Positions 26,835-36,929 of a DNA stretch of 64,000 bases are shown piece by piece; positions within the stretch are counted from its first letter, which is position 1, and the number at the start of each line of letters is the position of its first letter. This stretch comes from Leptospira soteropolitanensis. GTDB lineage: Bacteria; Spirochaetota; Leptospiria; Leptospirales; Leptospiraceae. The notes beneath the pieces are model-generated. The model made no database searches and was not told the origin of the DNA. It worked only from the letters and a program-made list of their open reading frames with translations. The stretch lies in NCBI RefSeq assembly GCF_026151655.1, contig NZ_JAMQPN010000001.1, positions 938,270-1,002,269 of the forward strand, written 5' to 3'. The translations under genes and the position numbers were made by a program.

Positions 26835-28949
26835 ATGACCCGTCAGACAATCATTTATCTTTTCATAGTGCTTTTGTCAACGGCTTGTCGTATGGTGGCC
26901 CCATCTCCGCAAATTCATTCAGGCGAATTGGATCTGCAGAATTTCCCCTTCGAATCGAGATCTGCACTAGCACTCAAGGGAGATTGGAAATTTTTTCCAA
27001 ACGAATTCCATATCGATTCCGATGCAGTGGCTCCTACACTTCTCCCCGTTCCGGCCCTTTGGAACCAGGTGCCACTCCGTTCTGGTTTTGGGGATGGAAA
27101 AGGGTATGGCACTTATGTTTTGGATATCAAACTTCCCGAAGAAAACCAGATTTATTCGGTTTATTTACCTGAGGTTCGAACAGCTTTTCGGCTTGAGGCG
27201 GGAAACAGAAGTTTGGTGTCTGGGATGCCTGGCAAGACAAAAGAAACAACGATCCCAAGTGCCCAGGGGCAAAGTTTTACAATTTCTGCAAAAGATCATA
27301 TTCAAATCCGTATTGAGGTAAGTAATTTCCACCATAAAGAAGGAGGCCTTCTCAATACGCCAGTTTTTGGTCTTGCTGAAAGTGTTCAAAATTATATTTT
27401 GGCGCAAAGTACAATCGATTTGGCGTTAACAGGCGCTATATTCATGTTCGGTTTGTACCATTTTATTTTGTTCTTTTATCGGAACAAACAAAGAGAAGCA
27501 TTTTACTTTGGATTTTTTTGTTTAGTTTTTGCCGCAAGAATTCCTTTTATCGGAAGTAAAACGATCTATGCAGTTTTTCCCAATATTCCTTGGGAGTTAG
27601 TAATTTATGTTGAATATGCATCCGTTTTTGTTTTAGGTATTTTATTTTTGTGGTTTGTTGACGGCCTATTCCCGAGATTTATTGATACAAAGTTAATTCT
27701 TTATTTCAGTGCTTTCGTGCAATTTATGTTAGTTTATGGTTTAATCATTAAACCAGAAGTTTATACTCAGTTTGAAGTTGTATTTCAAGTATTGGGTGTT
27801 GTTTATGCAGTATTTTTGGGGATTCGGCTCTACCAAATGGTAGCTAGAGGATTACCCGATGCTGGAATTTTCTTTTTAGGTTATTTGGTATTATTTTTTG
27901 GTTTTGTTTATGATGTATTTCTCGCTTATAGCGACGAAGGAGAATCAACACTATCTCAAATAGCAGTATTTCTGTTTTTTGGAGTCCAGTCCACAATTGT
28001 TACACTTCGTACAACTAGAACCTTCCATAAAAAAGTTTTATTAAAAGAAGAGTTCGAATCGATCAATGAACAGTTTATTCTAACAAATCGCTTTTATGCC
28101 AAGTTTATTCCTCGTGATTTTTTGACTCATTTAGGAAAGGAAAGTATCGAGGAAGTTCGGTTAGGTGATAGTAGTGAGCGAGAAATGACAGTTCTCTTTG
28201 CGGACATTTGGGAGTATTGGGATATCATTTATTCCATTCCTTTAGAAAATCGCATGTTGTTTACTAATTCTTATTTGGGAAGAATTGGACCTTGTGTTCG
28301 CAAAAACAATGGATTTATCGATAAATATATCGGAAGTGCGATTATGGCGCTATTTGATGGAGGGATTCAAAATTCGATCAAGGCGGCAGAAGACATTCAA
28401 TGGGAATTGGAAAAATACAATGAACGAAGACGAACATTCGGGTATTTGCCTCTGCACGCTGGGATAGGAATTCATTCAGGTGACACAATGCTTGGGATTT
28501 TGGGAGAAGAGGAAAGATTAGAATCCACTGTCATTTCTGATACAGTCAATCTTTCAAGTCGTATCCAAGGATTAACTAAAAAATATGGCGCAAGAATACT
28601 TGTTAGTCTAACATCACTTATGTTACACGAAGATTTGGACACAATTCCTTATCGAATTTTGGACTTTGTTCGTGTCAAAGGAAAACAAGAAACAGTAATG
28701 ATTGCGGAGGTTTTGATTCCTGACATCGATATCATCTCCAATAAAAAAATTGAGAATAAGGACAGGTTTGAAGCGGCCATTTTTGATTATGAACGGGCTG
28801 ATTTTGTTTCCGCCTTAGAAGGTTTTCGTGAAGTATTTGCAAATAATCCTGAAGATTTGGCTGCTCAGATTTATATTGAAAGATGTGAATATTACCAAAT
28901 AGCTGGAGTAGGCGAAGATTGGGATGGGGTTTCCGCATGGGAAAAATAA
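26835..28949 (+). CDS. 7TM receptor class III cyclase, C2-like subunit (lacks second metal Asp)
   Basis: 704 residues: signal peptide with a possible lipobox (FIVLLSTAC), jelly-roll domain (about 35-185), seven membrane helices (about 190-395), coiled linker, class III cyclase domain (about 445-600) and a short TPR-like tail. Catalytic residues: first metal Asp457 (FADI) is present. The second is replaced by Ser501 (KYIGSAIMALF), exactly as in mammalian C2 (KTIGSTYMA). Adenine-recognising Lys497 and transition-state Asn572/Arg576 (DTVNLSSRIQ) are kept. It thus has the C2 half of the chemistry only. The next gene overlaps it by 13 bases and has the complementary set. Confidence 0.85.
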   Translation: MTRQTIIYLFIVLLSTACRMVAPSPQIHSGELDLQNFPFESRSALALKGDWKFFPNEFHIDSDAVAPTLLPVPALWNQVPLRSGFGDGKGYGTYVLDIKLPEENQIYSVYLPEVRTAFRLEAGNRSLVSGMPGKTKETTIPSAQGQSFTISAKDHIQIRIEVSNFHHKEGGLLNTPVFGLAESVQNYILAQSTIDLALTGAIFMFGLYHFILFFYRNKQREAFYFGFFCLVFAARIPFIGSKTIYAVFPNIPWELVIYVEYASVFVLGILFLWFVDGLFPRFIDTKLILYFSAFVQFMLVYGLIIKPEVYTQFEVVFQVLGVVYAVFLGIRLYQMVARGLPDAGIFFLGYLVLFFGFVYDVFLAYSDEGESTLSQIAVFLFFGVQSTIVTLRTTRTFHKKVLLKEEFESINEQFILTNRFYAKFIPRDFLTHLGKESIEEVRLGDSSEREMTVLFADIWEYWDIIYSIPLENRMLFTNSYLGRIGPCVRKNNGFIDKYIGSAIMALFDGGIQNSIKAAEDIQWELEKYNERRRTFGYLPLHAGIGIHSGDTMLGILGEEERLESTVISDTVNLSSRIQGLTKKYGARILVSLTSLMLHEDLDTIPYRILDFVRVKGKQETVMIAEVLIPDIDIISNKKIENKDRFEAAIFDYERADFVSALEGFREVFANNPEDLAAQIYIERCEYYQIAGVGEDWDGVSAWEK

Positions 28950-31081
28950 ATAAAACCGTCCTTTTTGTATTATTCTTTTTTATTTCCTCTTTTTTGTTTT
29001 TTTCCTGTAGTTTCAATTCCTCAAGGGAAGCAGTCAAAGGTTATCTCGAACTTCCTATTGAAGCTGTTTTGAACAATCAAAAACTTTCTACTGGTGGCGA
29101 ATGGGAATTCTATTGGGGAGAAGTTTATGGTGAAAGTTTATTTAAAAAAATTAAAGAACCTAATAAGACTTATGTGAAAGTTCCTTCCACTTGGAATTCT
29201 TATAGACCGGAGGGAGAAGGTGGGGATGGTTATGCAGTTTTTCGCCTAACCCTAAAAGTTCCAGATCCCAAAATTCGATATTACCTAAGGGTTCAACCTG
29301 CCACAAGTTCGTATGAACTGTATATCAACAGGCAAAAAATTGCAAGTTCAGGAAAGGTAGGTACTGATGAACTAAGTGCGGTTCCAAAATACCAAATTCA
29401 ATATGTGTCCTTCCAACCAGAAGATTTTGAACAAGAGATACTCTATGTGGTAAGTAATTTCCACCATGCACGAGGTGGTTATAGAAAACCTATCGAAATT
29501 GGAACCAAAGAAGTCATTCAAAATCAGTCCCTAATCTATTCTGCCGGAGAAGTATTTGTTTTTGGTGCGATGTTGACTATGTCGTTATACCAACTAACAG
29601 TGTTTTTCTTTAGAAGGGAGGAAAAGAGTTCTCTATTTTTTGCTTTGTTTTGTTTGTTTACTGGTCTGCGTTTGGTAATTCTTGATAACTATTATATTGT
29701 ATATGCAATTCCAGATTTTTCCTGGCATTGGATGCAGGTTTTGGATTATACTTCCGCACCTCTTCTTGTTTGTTTCTTTTTGGGTTATTTAAAGAGTTTG
29801 TTTCCTGGAAGGTCTGAAGTTCCAAAATGGATGTTGTATTCTTGTTGGAGCATAACGGCTTGTTTCGTTTCCTTTGTTTTGTTAACAGATGCAAAACTAT
29901 TCACGAAAACTAACATCTTTTCTCAAGTTGTAATTTTGTTTTTTAGTGTTTGTTCTTTTTATGTGATTTTAAAGATTTATAAGCAGAAAAAAAGAGATAG
30001 TAGCTTGGTATTTTATGGATCACTACTTCTTATGATTGGATCAACGCATGATTTGATGGCCGGGAATTACTGGTTTCAATCACAACCATTGATGCCGTTT
30101 TCCTTGTTTGTCTTCTTTTTGTTTCAGAGCATTCTTCTTGCCAGGAGAAATGCCCGGTTCTACTCATCGATGGATACTTTAACAACAGAACTCATTGAAG
30201 TAAACAATCGGTTGGAGGCATCTAACCAAGTTTATGCAAAATTTGTTCCGTTGCGACTCATTCAATTGTTTTCGAAAGTATCGAAGGCTAGAGTCAAACG
30301 TGGTGATTTTATCGTTAAACAAATGTCTGTTTTGTCATCGGATATTCGCGATTTTACGGCAATTTCAGAAACCTTAAGTCCTGAGGAAACATTTTTGTTT
30401 CTCAATGATTATTTAAGACAAGTTGGTCCAACCATACGATCACATAATGGGTTCATCGAAAAATATGTTGGTGATGCTGTTTTTGCTTTGTTTGAAAGGC
30501 AACCGGAAGATGCCTTATCTGCTGCGATTGAAATGCATAAAACAATTGCAAGGTGGAATAAGGAAGTTCGGCCCCATCGAGTAGGGGATATCCAAATTGG
30601 GGTTGGAATTCATTTCGGAGAATTGATGTTAGGAATCATTGGAGAAGAACAAAGAATAGAATCAGCTGTGTTATCAGATTCTATGGGTGTTGCAAATTCT
30701 TTGGAATCAATGACCAAAAAGTATGGAGCAAAAATCATACTTAGTTTGGATGCACTTCTTGAGTTGGAACGTCCTGATTCTTATCCGCACAGGTTATTAG
30801 ATTTTATTAAAATTCCAGCAAAACAAAAGTTAATCGGAATTGCGCAAGTTTTGGTAGAAGGTGTGGAAGATTCTTTTGATCTGAAGCTAAAAACCAAAGA
30901 ACAGTTTGAAGAGAGTGTTAATTTATTTTGGGATGGAGAATTTGAAAAAGCCGGGGAAGGATTTCGGGCAGTTTTTGAAATCGATTCATCTGATAAAGCG
31001 GCCAAATTGTATTTAGAGCGAACTGAAATTTATGCGCAAAATGGGCCTCCCCCAGGATTTGGGAAAGGCTTTTTGGCATAA
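28937..31081 (+). CDS. 7TM receptor class III cyclase, C1-like subunit (lacks Asn/Arg pair)
   Basis: 715 residues from ATG 28937, which opens a good signal peptide (TVLFVLFFFISSFLFFSC, possible lipobox); TTG 28919 is an alternative. Same architecture as its neighbour: jelly-roll domain, seven membrane helices, cyclase domain and TPR-like tail. Both metal Asp are present (Asp469 in SSDIRDFT, Asp513 in EKYVGDAVFALF). The transition-state pair is lost: Gly584 and Ser588 in DSMGVANSLE stand where Asn and Arg belong, paralleling mammalian C1 VTLANHME. Alone it should be inactive or weak. Paired with the upstream protein it would give one complete adenylate-specific site. Confidence 0.85.
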   Translation: MGKINKTVLFVLFFFISSFLFFSCSFNSSREAVKGYLELPIEAVLNNQKLSTGGEWEFYWGEVYGESLFKKIKEPNKTYVKVPSTWNSYRPEGEGGDGYAVFRLTLKVPDPKIRYYLRVQPATSSYELYINRQKIASSGKVGTDELSAVPKYQIQYVSFQPEDFEQEILYVVSNFHHARGGYRKPIEIGTKEVIQNQSLIYSAGEVFVFGAMLTMSLYQLTVFFFRREEKSSLFFALFCLFTGLRLVILDNYYIVYAIPDFSWHWMQVLDYTSAPLLVCFFLGYLKSLFPGRSEVPKWMLYSCWSITACFVSFVLLTDAKLFTKTNIFSQVVILFFSVCSFYVILKIYKQKKRDSSLVFYGSLLLMIGSTHDLMAGNYWFQSQPLMPFSLFVFFLFQSILLARRNARFYSSMDTLTTELIEVNNRLEASNQVYAKFVPLRLIQLFSKVSKARVKRGDFIVKQMSVLSSDIRDFTAISETLSPEETFLFLNDYLRQVGPTIRSHNGFIEKYVGDAVFALFERQPEDALSAAIEMHKTIARWNKEVRPHRVGDIQIGVGIHFGELMLGIIGEEQRIESAVLSDSMGVANSLESMTKKYGAKIILSLDALLELERPDSYPHRLLDFIKIPAKQKLIGIAQVLVEGVEDSFDLKLKTKEQFEESVNLFWDGEFEKAGEGFRAVFEIDSSDKAAKLYLERTEIYAQNGPPPGFGKGFLA

Positions 31082-31166
31082 AAAAGACATAGATTCGCCC
31101 CGGTTTTCGAAAAAGTTCTTGAACTTCCTCTCTAAATGAACGAGAGTCAGTAATACGGAGACTCCC

Positions 31167-32642
31167 ATGACCCAAGCCACTCTTTCACAAACCTCGAATT
31201 CTGGAAAGGCTGTGATCCAAACCAAAAGTTTTACTCCCTCTGATATAGACCGAATCTTCCAAGCACAAAAGAAAAAGGCTTTGGAACTTCGTTTATCCAA
31301 TTTCAAAACTCGTATCCTCAAATTAAAAAAACTAAAAAACGCAGTCCTCAAATACCAAAAAGAAATCCAAGGGGCACTTCATTCTGATTTTAGAAAATCT
31401 GCTGGTGAAGTAGACATCACTGAAATTTTGCCAACCATTGCGGAAATCAATGATGCTATCCGCCATGTGAAACATTGGATGCGGCCAAAAAACGTAATGA
31501 CACCGCCAACTTTACTTGGTGCCACTAGCCGAATTGTTTACGAACCCAAAGGTGTTTGCCTAATCATTGCTCCTTGGAATTACCCTTTCCATCTAGCAAT
31601 TGCTCCACTAGCAGCGGCAATTGCTGCCGGTAACACAATCATGTTGAAACCTTCTGAGTTCACTCCTCATACTGCTGATGTCATTAAATTGATGTTAAGT
31701 GAAGTGTTCACCGAAGATGAAGTTGCAGTTTTTGAAGGAGATGTGTCCGTTGCCACTGCCCTCCTTGAAGTTCCTTTTGATCATATCTTTTTTACCGGGT
31801 CGACACCTGTTGGAAAAATTGTGATGGCAGCTGCAGCAAAACATCTTACTAGCGTGACATTAGAGTTAGGTGGTAAATCGCCTTCGATTGTGGCAGAAGA
31901 TGCTGATTTAAAAGTCGCTGCAGAGAGAATCATGTGGGGGAAATTTTTGAACGCAGGCCAAACTTGTGTGGCTCCCGATTATCTTTTGATTCCTGAATCC
32001 AAAGTAGAAGAATTTGTAAAATATGCAAAAGAAACTACTGAGAGTTTTTTTAAGTCCAAACCTGAAAATTTTACTGCTAGCCCAGACTTCTGTCGTATTG
32101 TGAATGCAAAAAACTTTGGAAGAGTAACTTCTTATATTGAAGATGCAGTGAAAAAGGGTGCAAAGATTGCATATGGTGGAGAGGTAAGAAGTTCTGATAA
32201 TTTTATTTCGCCTACTATCCTAACAAATGTTTCTTTAGATGCACGTATTATGGAGGATGAAATTTTTGGACCACTTCTTCCTATTGTTACTTATAAAACT
32301 CTAGATGAAGCGATTCATATCATTAACGAAAGACCAAAACCATTGGCATTGTATATTTTTACGAAAAAGAGAAGTACATCTAAGTATGTGATTCGTAGAA
32401 CTAGTTCTGGTGGTGCTGTTATCAATGATGTCATTCTTCATTTGGTAAATCCAAATCTTCCATTTGGCGGAGTAAATCACTCTGGTCATGGTAGTTACCA
32501 CGGACTTTTTGGGTTCAAAACTTTTTCACATGAAAGGTCTGTTTTACAAACACCTAAGGCTTCCATCGCTAAGTTGATGTATCCACCATACTCCGGTTTT
32601 GTTAGATTAATGGTGAAATTAACAACCAAATTTTTTGTTTAG
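31167..32642 (+). CDS. NAD(P)-dependent aldehyde dehydrogenase (class 3-like)
   Basis: 491 residues. ALDH motifs in order: [39 protein letters not shown] (cofactor turn), [11 protein letters not shown] (general-base Glu) and [13 protein letters not shown] (nucleophile Cys), then EIFGPLLPI. The short length, the [15 protein letters not shown] context and the hydrophobic, basic C-terminus ([17 protein letters not shown]) resemble class 3 / fatty-aldehyde dehydrogenases that associate with membranes. The substrate is inferred only loosely as a medium- or long-chain aldehyde. Stands alone, with a hairpin downstream. Confidence 0.9.
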   Translation: MTQATLSQTSNSGKAVIQTKSFTPSDIDRIFQAQKKKALELRLSNFKTRILKLKKLKNAVLKYQKEIQGALHSDFRKSAGEVDITEILPTIAEINDAIRHVKHWMRPKNVMTPPTLLGATSRIVYEPKGVCLIIAPWNYPFHLAIAPLAAAIAAGNTIMLKPSEFTPHTADVIKLMLSEVFTEDEVAVFEGDVSVATALLEVPFDHIFFTGSTPVGKIVMAAAAKHLTSVTLELGGKSPSIVAEDADLKVAAERIMWGKFLNAGQTCVAPDYLLIPESKVEEFVKYAKETTESFFKSKPENFTASPDFCRIVNAKNFGRVTSYIEDAVKKGAKIAYGGEVRSSDNFISPTILTNVSLDARIMEDEIFGPLLPIVTYKTLDEAIHIINERPKPLALYIFTKKRSTSKYVIRRTSSGGAVINDVILHLVNPNLPFGGVNHSGHGSYHGLFGFKTFSHERSVLQTPKASIAKLMYPPYSGFVRLMVKLTTKFFV

Positions 32643-32663
32643 TTTTGTCCCACTTACCATTTT

Positions 32664-32692
32664 AACACTCCTGGTTTTTAACTGGGAGTGTT
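32664..32692 (+). terminator. Probable terminator after the aldehyde dehydrogenase
   Basis: AACACTCC (32664-32671) pairs with GGAGTGTT (32685-32692). Two G-T wobbles and GTT/AAC extend the stem to a TTT loop. Only a short TTTC follows, so intrinsic termination may be weak. Confidence 0.55.
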
Positions 32693-32762
32693 TCACTATC
32701 CATTGGTTAAAAGAACCAGTAGGAAAAATGAATTTATCAATCTACTCGTTTTCTCTCAAATA

Positions 32763-32776
32763 CTGATAAATATCAA
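32763..32776 (+). promoter_or_regulatory. FNR/DNR-type operator (one mismatch) upstream of hemerythrin gene
   Basis: CTGATAAATATCAA differs from TTGAT-N4-ATCAA only at the first base. It ends 56 bases before the ATG; the norC box ends 55 bases before its ATG. TGAAATGATTCTAA (32781-32794) follows, identical to the sequence next to the nnrS box. Confidence 0.65.
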
Positions 32777-32832
32777 TTTCTGAAATGATTCTAAATCCGT
32801 GACATCCAAATGATTAACTTTTTTGTGGAATT

Positions 32833-33936
32833 ATGCAAAAGGATTACTCTGCACATTTAGATTCCTTGCGAATCACATGGTTAAGTGAACCTTTCCATTT
32901 GGGAATTCCCATCATCGACCTCCAACATGTGTGGTTGGTTCATATCATCCTTGAATTAGAAGAAATCATTGTTGAATCTGAGAAAGATGGATCAGAAGTG
33001 GATGTTCATTCTTCGTTTCGAAAGGCGTTAGATTATGTAGCGGAACATTTTGTATTAGAAGAAGATATCCTTGAACATTTTAATTATCCGCGTTTTTCAG
33101 AACATATACAGGGCCATCGTAAATTTGTAGAAAAGTTAACCGAAAAATATTACGAAGCGAAAGATAGCCAAATGGCTGCCTTAGGGATTTTGCAAATCCT
33201 TAAAAAATGGCTTTTCCAACATATCTTACATGATGATACGGATTATGCTGAATTTTTTAAGGCAAGTGGTCTTGATTTAAAATCTTACTGTAACGAAATT
33301 TTAAAATCTGGTAAATATCCTATCTCCAAAGAACAACTTTTGATTTATCAAAATATTGTACAAATGGATACAACACATATTTCGCTCCAGGAACATTCCA
33401 TTGATACAATTCAGGAAATAAGAAATATATGGAAAACATATAATCTTTCAACAGGAATTCCCATTATCGATTTACAACACATCTGGCTTTTGAAAATGAT
33501 CGTTGAATTGGATCATTCATTGAAGTTAGGTGATGGTTCAAGCGCAACCTTTCAGAAAGTTATTGCAGCTGCGATTGAATACACCAAAGATCATTTTGGT
33601 GTGGAAGATAAAATTATGCGTTATTTTCGATTCACAGATGTTGTGAACCACATGAACCAACACAAGCGGTTTATAGATTTTATCAAAACAAGAAACGATG
33701 AATTTAAATTGGGGAACCCACGAGCTGGACTCCACTTGGTTCAAGACCTTCGAAATTGGCTATTGTCTCATATTGCTCTGGAAGATAAAAAAATTGGACT
33801 CGCATTCGAATCACGGGTGAGAGAACTTTCTGAGTTTACGAAAAAATTGCACCAAACTGGAGAAATTAGTATCTCTCGAGAGCAAAAAAACCTATATAAA
33901 TTAGTAATGCAATCAGCTCCTGACCCTCTCGATTGA
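32833..33936 (+). CDS. Protein with two tandem bacteriohemerythrin domains
   Basis: 367 residues and no signal peptide. Each half carries a full di-iron set. First: LQHVWL, HFVLEE (HxxxE), HIQGHRKF (HxxxH), HILHDD (HxxxxD). Second: LQHIWLL, HFGVED, HMNQHKRF, HIALED. Both begin with a similar GIPIIDLQH(V/I)WL block, which indicates internal duplication. Such proteins bind O2 or NO and are used in storage, sensing or NO detoxification. The FNR-type box upstream suggests the last. Lone gene before gatB. Confidence 0.88.
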   Translation: MQKDYSAHLDSLRITWLSEPFHLGIPIIDLQHVWLVHIILELEEIIVESEKDGSEVDVHSSFRKALDYVAEHFVLEEDILEHFNYPRFSEHIQGHRKFVEKLTEKYYEAKDSQMAALGILQILKKWLFQHILHDDTDYAEFFKASGLDLKSYCNEILKSGKYPISKEQLLIYQNIVQMDTTHISLQEHSIDTIQEIRNIWKTYNLSTGIPIIDLQHIWLLKMIVELDHSLKLGDGSSATFQKVIAAAIEYTKDHFGVEDKIMRYFRFTDVVNHMNQHKRFIDFIKTRNDEFKLGNPRAGLHLVQDLRNWLLSHIALEDKKIGLAFESRVRELSEFTKKLHQTGEISISREQKNLYKLVMQSAPDPLD

Positions 33937-33996
33937 TTTCCTTGCGGAAATTGAATTGCCAGGTTCATTTTCCAGGAAAATCCTGTTATCAAACGC

Positions 33997-35460
33997 ATGG
34001 AATACGAAGTCATCATCGGTCTGGAAGTACATGTCCAGCTCAACACACTATCTAAAATTTTTTCTACCGCTACAAATGAATTTGGTGGTAGCCCCAACAC
34101 GCATATATCTACACTTTGTGTAGCGCTTCCAGGCACATTGCCAGTGTTAAACGAAGTGGTATTGGAAAAAGCTGTGCGTGCTGGTGTGGCATTAGGATGC
34201 GAAATCACGCGGTTTACCAAATTTGATCGTAAAAATTATTTTTATCCCGATTTACCAAAGGGTTACCAGATATCGCAATTCGATAAACCTTATGCAACGC
34301 AAGGGGGAATCCATATTAGACTAAAAGGGGAAACAGAAGAAAAATTTATTCCTCTAACAAGGATTCATATGGAAGAGGATGCTGGAAAACTAATACACTC
34401 TCACGACCCTTCCATCAACCGTTCATACGTTGACTATAATCGTGCCGGAACTCCTTTGATCGAAATTGTATCCGAACCAGACTTACGTTCTTCGGATGAA
34501 GCTTATGTATATTTGAATGAACTTAAAACTATTTTGCGATATATTCAAGTATCTGATTGTAATATGGAAGAAGGATCTCTTCGTTGCGATGCAAACGTTT
34601 CCATAAGACCAAAAGGGGAAAAAGGATTTCGGACTCGTGTCGAAATAAAGAACCTTAACTCTTTTAAGGCCGTTAAACAAGCAATAGACTATGAAGTTGA
34701 GTGGCAAAAAGATATGTATTCTCGTGGGGAAACATTTCGGCAAATGACAAAACTTTGGGATGCTACCTTACTTAAAACCATTCCTATGCGTACCAAGGAA
34801 ATGAGTCATGACTATCGTTACTTCCCAGAGCCAGACCTCCCAACGATTCAGATTTCGGATTCATTTATTGAAGATATTCGTAAAACTTTACCTGAACTTC
34901 CAAGGCAAAAAAAAGAAAGATACAAAACGGAACTTGGTCTTCCTGAATACGATGCTGAAGTCTTAACCAGCGAACGCGAGATAGCTGAATATTTCGAAGA
35001 GGCTCTTCTTATTTCTGGGGATGCAAAAAAGACATCGAACTGGGTTAAGGATGAGATTCTTGGAATTGTAAACAAAGAAAATATTTCCATCCAAGAGTTT
35101 GCCATCGATCCATTGCGTATAGGTAAACTTGTTAAACTCATCAACTCTGGTGAAATTACAGGAAAAATTGCAAAAACTATTTTTGAAGATATGTTAACCT
35201 CCAAAGACCAACCGGAAACGATTGTCGAAGCGAAAGGTTTGAAAGTGGTTCGTGACGACAAAGCATTAGAAGAAATTGTTATCAGAGTGATAGAGTCACA
35301 ACCAGAATCAGTGGAAGGTTGGAAGAACGGAAAAGACCGAGTGCTTGGTGCTATTGTTGGAGGAGTGATGAAAGAAACTAAGGGTAAGGCCGATCCGAAA
35401 CTCGTGAACGAATTGATCCTAGCAAAACTTGGTCCTTTAGGTGAGAAAAAGAAGGTATAG
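33997..35460 (+). CDS. gatB: Asp-tRNA(Asn)/Glu-tRNA(Gln) amidotransferase subunit B
   Basis: 487 residues, normal length. Marks: [21 protein letters not shown] at the N-terminus, [30 protein letters not shown], the kinase-like [45 protein letters not shown], and the C-terminal YqeY-like tail. GatB binds the mischarged tRNA and activates it for amidation by GatA-GatC, which are not in this window. The spacer before it holds two small perfect inverted repeats (ATTTCC-TTGC-GGAAAT; TTTTCC-A-GGAAAA) of no clear role. Confidence 0.97.
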   Translation: MEYEVIIGLEVHVQLNTLSKIFSTATNEFGGSPNTHISTLCVALPGTLPVLNEVVLEKAVRAGVALGCEITRFTKFDRKNYFYPDLPKGYQISQFDKPYATQGGIHIRLKGETEEKFIPLTRIHMEEDAGKLIHSHDPSINRSYVDYNRAGTPLIEIVSEPDLRSSDEAYVYLNELKTILRYIQVSDCNMEEGSLRCDANVSIRPKGEKGFRTRVEIKNLNSFKAVKQAIDYEVEWQKDMYSRGETFRQMTKLWDATLLKTIPMRTKEMSHDYRYFPEPDLPTIQISDSFIEDIRKTLPELPRQKKERYKTELGLPEYDAEVLTSEREIAEYFEEALLISGDAKKTSNWVKDEILGIVNKENISIQEFAIDPLRIGKLVKLINSGEITGKIAKTIFEDMLTSKDQPETIVEAKGLKVVRDDKALEEIVIRVIESQPESVEGWKNGKDRVLGAIVGGVMKETKGKADPKLVNELILAKLGPLGEKKKV

Positions 35461-35479
35461 TCTTTTTATTTAGAAAATA

Positions 35480-35513
35480 ACGGCAGATTCAGTTTTAATG
35501 GTTGTTCTGCCGT
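35480..35513. terminator. Bidirectional hairpin between gatB and the cobC-like gene
   Basis: ACGGCAGA (35480-35487) pairs with TCTGCCGT (35506-35513) between convergent stops. T-rich sequence lies on the minus-strand exit side, so it fits best as terminator of the minus-strand cobalamin genes. Confidence 0.6.
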
Positions 35514-35523
35514 CTAACAAATA

Positions 35524-36117
35524 TTAGTTGATTTCTAGTTTGTGAACCGATCCAAACTCCACCGGAGATTTAAAAGCTTCCTCATAAGGGGTTCCGTATT
35601 GTTTACATAGAGCTGCACGGATGGGACCTGAGTGGCAAACAACGATCAGTGAGTTTAAGGATTTACTATTTGTTTTTTCCCATTTGGTTCTAAGATTTCC
35701 ACCAAACTTCCAATCATCTATAAATGAATTCATTCGATAGATGAGATCAGTAAAGGCTTCGCCTCCTGGGGTTTTTGCATTTACAAAGTCTTTCATCCAA
35801 GGAATAGTTTCTTTTCTTGGAATTTCTTCCCAGAGTTTTCCATCCCAATCCCCAAAGTTCATTTCCCACAAACGTTCGTCAGTTGAAATTGAATCATGGT
35901 TTGTCAGCGAAAAGTTGTATTTAGATAATAAAGCAGAAGATAGTTTCAATGCTCTTGGTGCTGGGCTAGAAAGGAAATGATCGAATGAAGGTGGCAAATA
36001 AGCAAATGTTGAATCAGCCGTATCCTCCACAGGATATTTGAGCGGGTAGTCAGTGCGCCCATAACAAGTACCTTTGGGAGCAATGGTTTCTGGATGACGA
36101 ATTAAATAGAGGTCCAT
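35524..36117 (-). CDS. cobC: Histidine phosphatase, probable alpha-ribazole phosphatase
   Basis: 197 residues from ATG 36117. The frame stays open to 36336, but the family starts at [11 protein letters not shown] and AGGAG precedes that ATG. Phosphoglycerate-mutase-type motifs: LIRHPET (catalytic RH), [35 protein letters not shown] (typical of CobC) and [12 protein letters not shown] (second catalytic His). In the nucleotide-loop pathway CobC removes the phosphate from alpha-ribazole 5'-phosphate or cobalamin 5'-phosphate. It overlaps the cobS end by 16 bases, so the assignment is supported by the operon. Confidence 0.85.
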   Translation of the reverse strand: MDLYLIRHPETIAPKGTCYGRTDYPLKYPVEDTADSTFAYLPPSFDHFLSSPAPRALKLSSALLSKYNFSLTNHDSISTDERLWEMNFGDWDGKLWEEIPRKETIPWMKDFVNAKTPGGEAFTDLIYRMNSFIDDWKFGGNLRTKWEKTNSKSLNSLIVVCHSGPIRAALCKQYGTPYEEAFKSPVEFGSVHKLEIN

Positions 36118-36923
36118 ATAAAAACTCCTGAAATCCAAAGACAAGTTTCTACCACTTGTTGTGTGGCTCCTAAACAATCTCCGGTAAAGCCACCGATCCA
36201 ACGTTTCATTAATGAATACATATAATATAAACAAGGAAGGATCAAAACCAGACTTAGTGAAAATTTCGGATGTAGATAAACGAGTACTGCAAATGGAAAT
36301 AGACCAGAAATGCTTGCGAATAGGGTTTGAGGCCATGTGATTTCCTTTGCCATTGGTTTTGCATAACCTTCTTCCTTGGCATAAGGAAGTAACTTCATCA
36401 TTAAGACGGAAAAAAAACGACTAAAACTATGAGCTGAAAGGAAATAGAGCAATACGGTAGTTAGTTGGTATAGACCTTCCAAAGATATTTGATTCCAAAT
36501 GAATTTAGTAGTTTTTAGCGATTCAAAACCACCAAAGATTTTTAGGATCAGCAAAAGAGAAATTCCGGCGGCACCAAAACTCCCCACCCGGCTATCTTTC
36601 ATAATTCTAAGGATGTCTTCCCTTTTCCAACCGCCACCAATCCCATCACAAAAATCAGAAAATCCATCTTCGTGAAAAGCTCCAGTTAAAATAAGCAAAA
36701 ATCCAAGGGAAATGACAAAAGCGATCCCCGGCCCAAAAAACATTTGGAAAATGGTGAATGACGTCCATTGTAAGAATCCAAGTACAATACCCACCGTGGG
36801 AGAATATTTAATCGATTTATGTAACCAATCTTCTTTAAAGCCGATCCACTTCGGTGAAGGAATTCGGGATAAAAAAGATAAACAAACAAAAAATAGGCGA
36901 ATTTCGGTGATTATCCAATTCAT
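36102..36923 (-). CDS. cobS: Adenosylcobinamide-GDP ribazoletransferase (cobalamin synthase)
   Basis: 273 residues and several membrane helices. The signature [37 protein letters not shown] contains the Mg-binding acidic residues of the CDP-alcohol-transferase-like CobS family. It starts [22 protein letters not shown], where most CobS have a TRIPVP-like sequence. It joins adenosylcobinamide-GDP with alpha-ribazole at the membrane. It lies six bases downstream of cobT. Confidence 0.93.
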   Translation of the reverse strand: MNWIITEIRLFFVCLSFLSRIPSPKWIGFKEDWLHKSIKYSPTVGIVLGFLQWTSFTIFQMFFGPGIAFVISLGFLLILTGAFHEDGFSDFCDGIGGGWKREDILRIMKDSRVGSFGAAGISLLLILKIFGGFESLKTTKFIWNQISLEGLYQLTTVLLYFLSAHSFSRFFSVLMMKLLPYAKEEGYAKPMAKEITWPQTLFASISGLFPFAVLVYLHPKFSLSLVLILPCLYYMYSLMKRWIGGFTGDCLGATQQVVETCLWISGVFIWTSI

Positions 36924-36929
36924 AAAAAA

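Noticed and set aside
26741..27172. 143-codon frame overlapping the first receptor-cyclase start
   Set aside because: Different frame of the real gene; no signal or motif.
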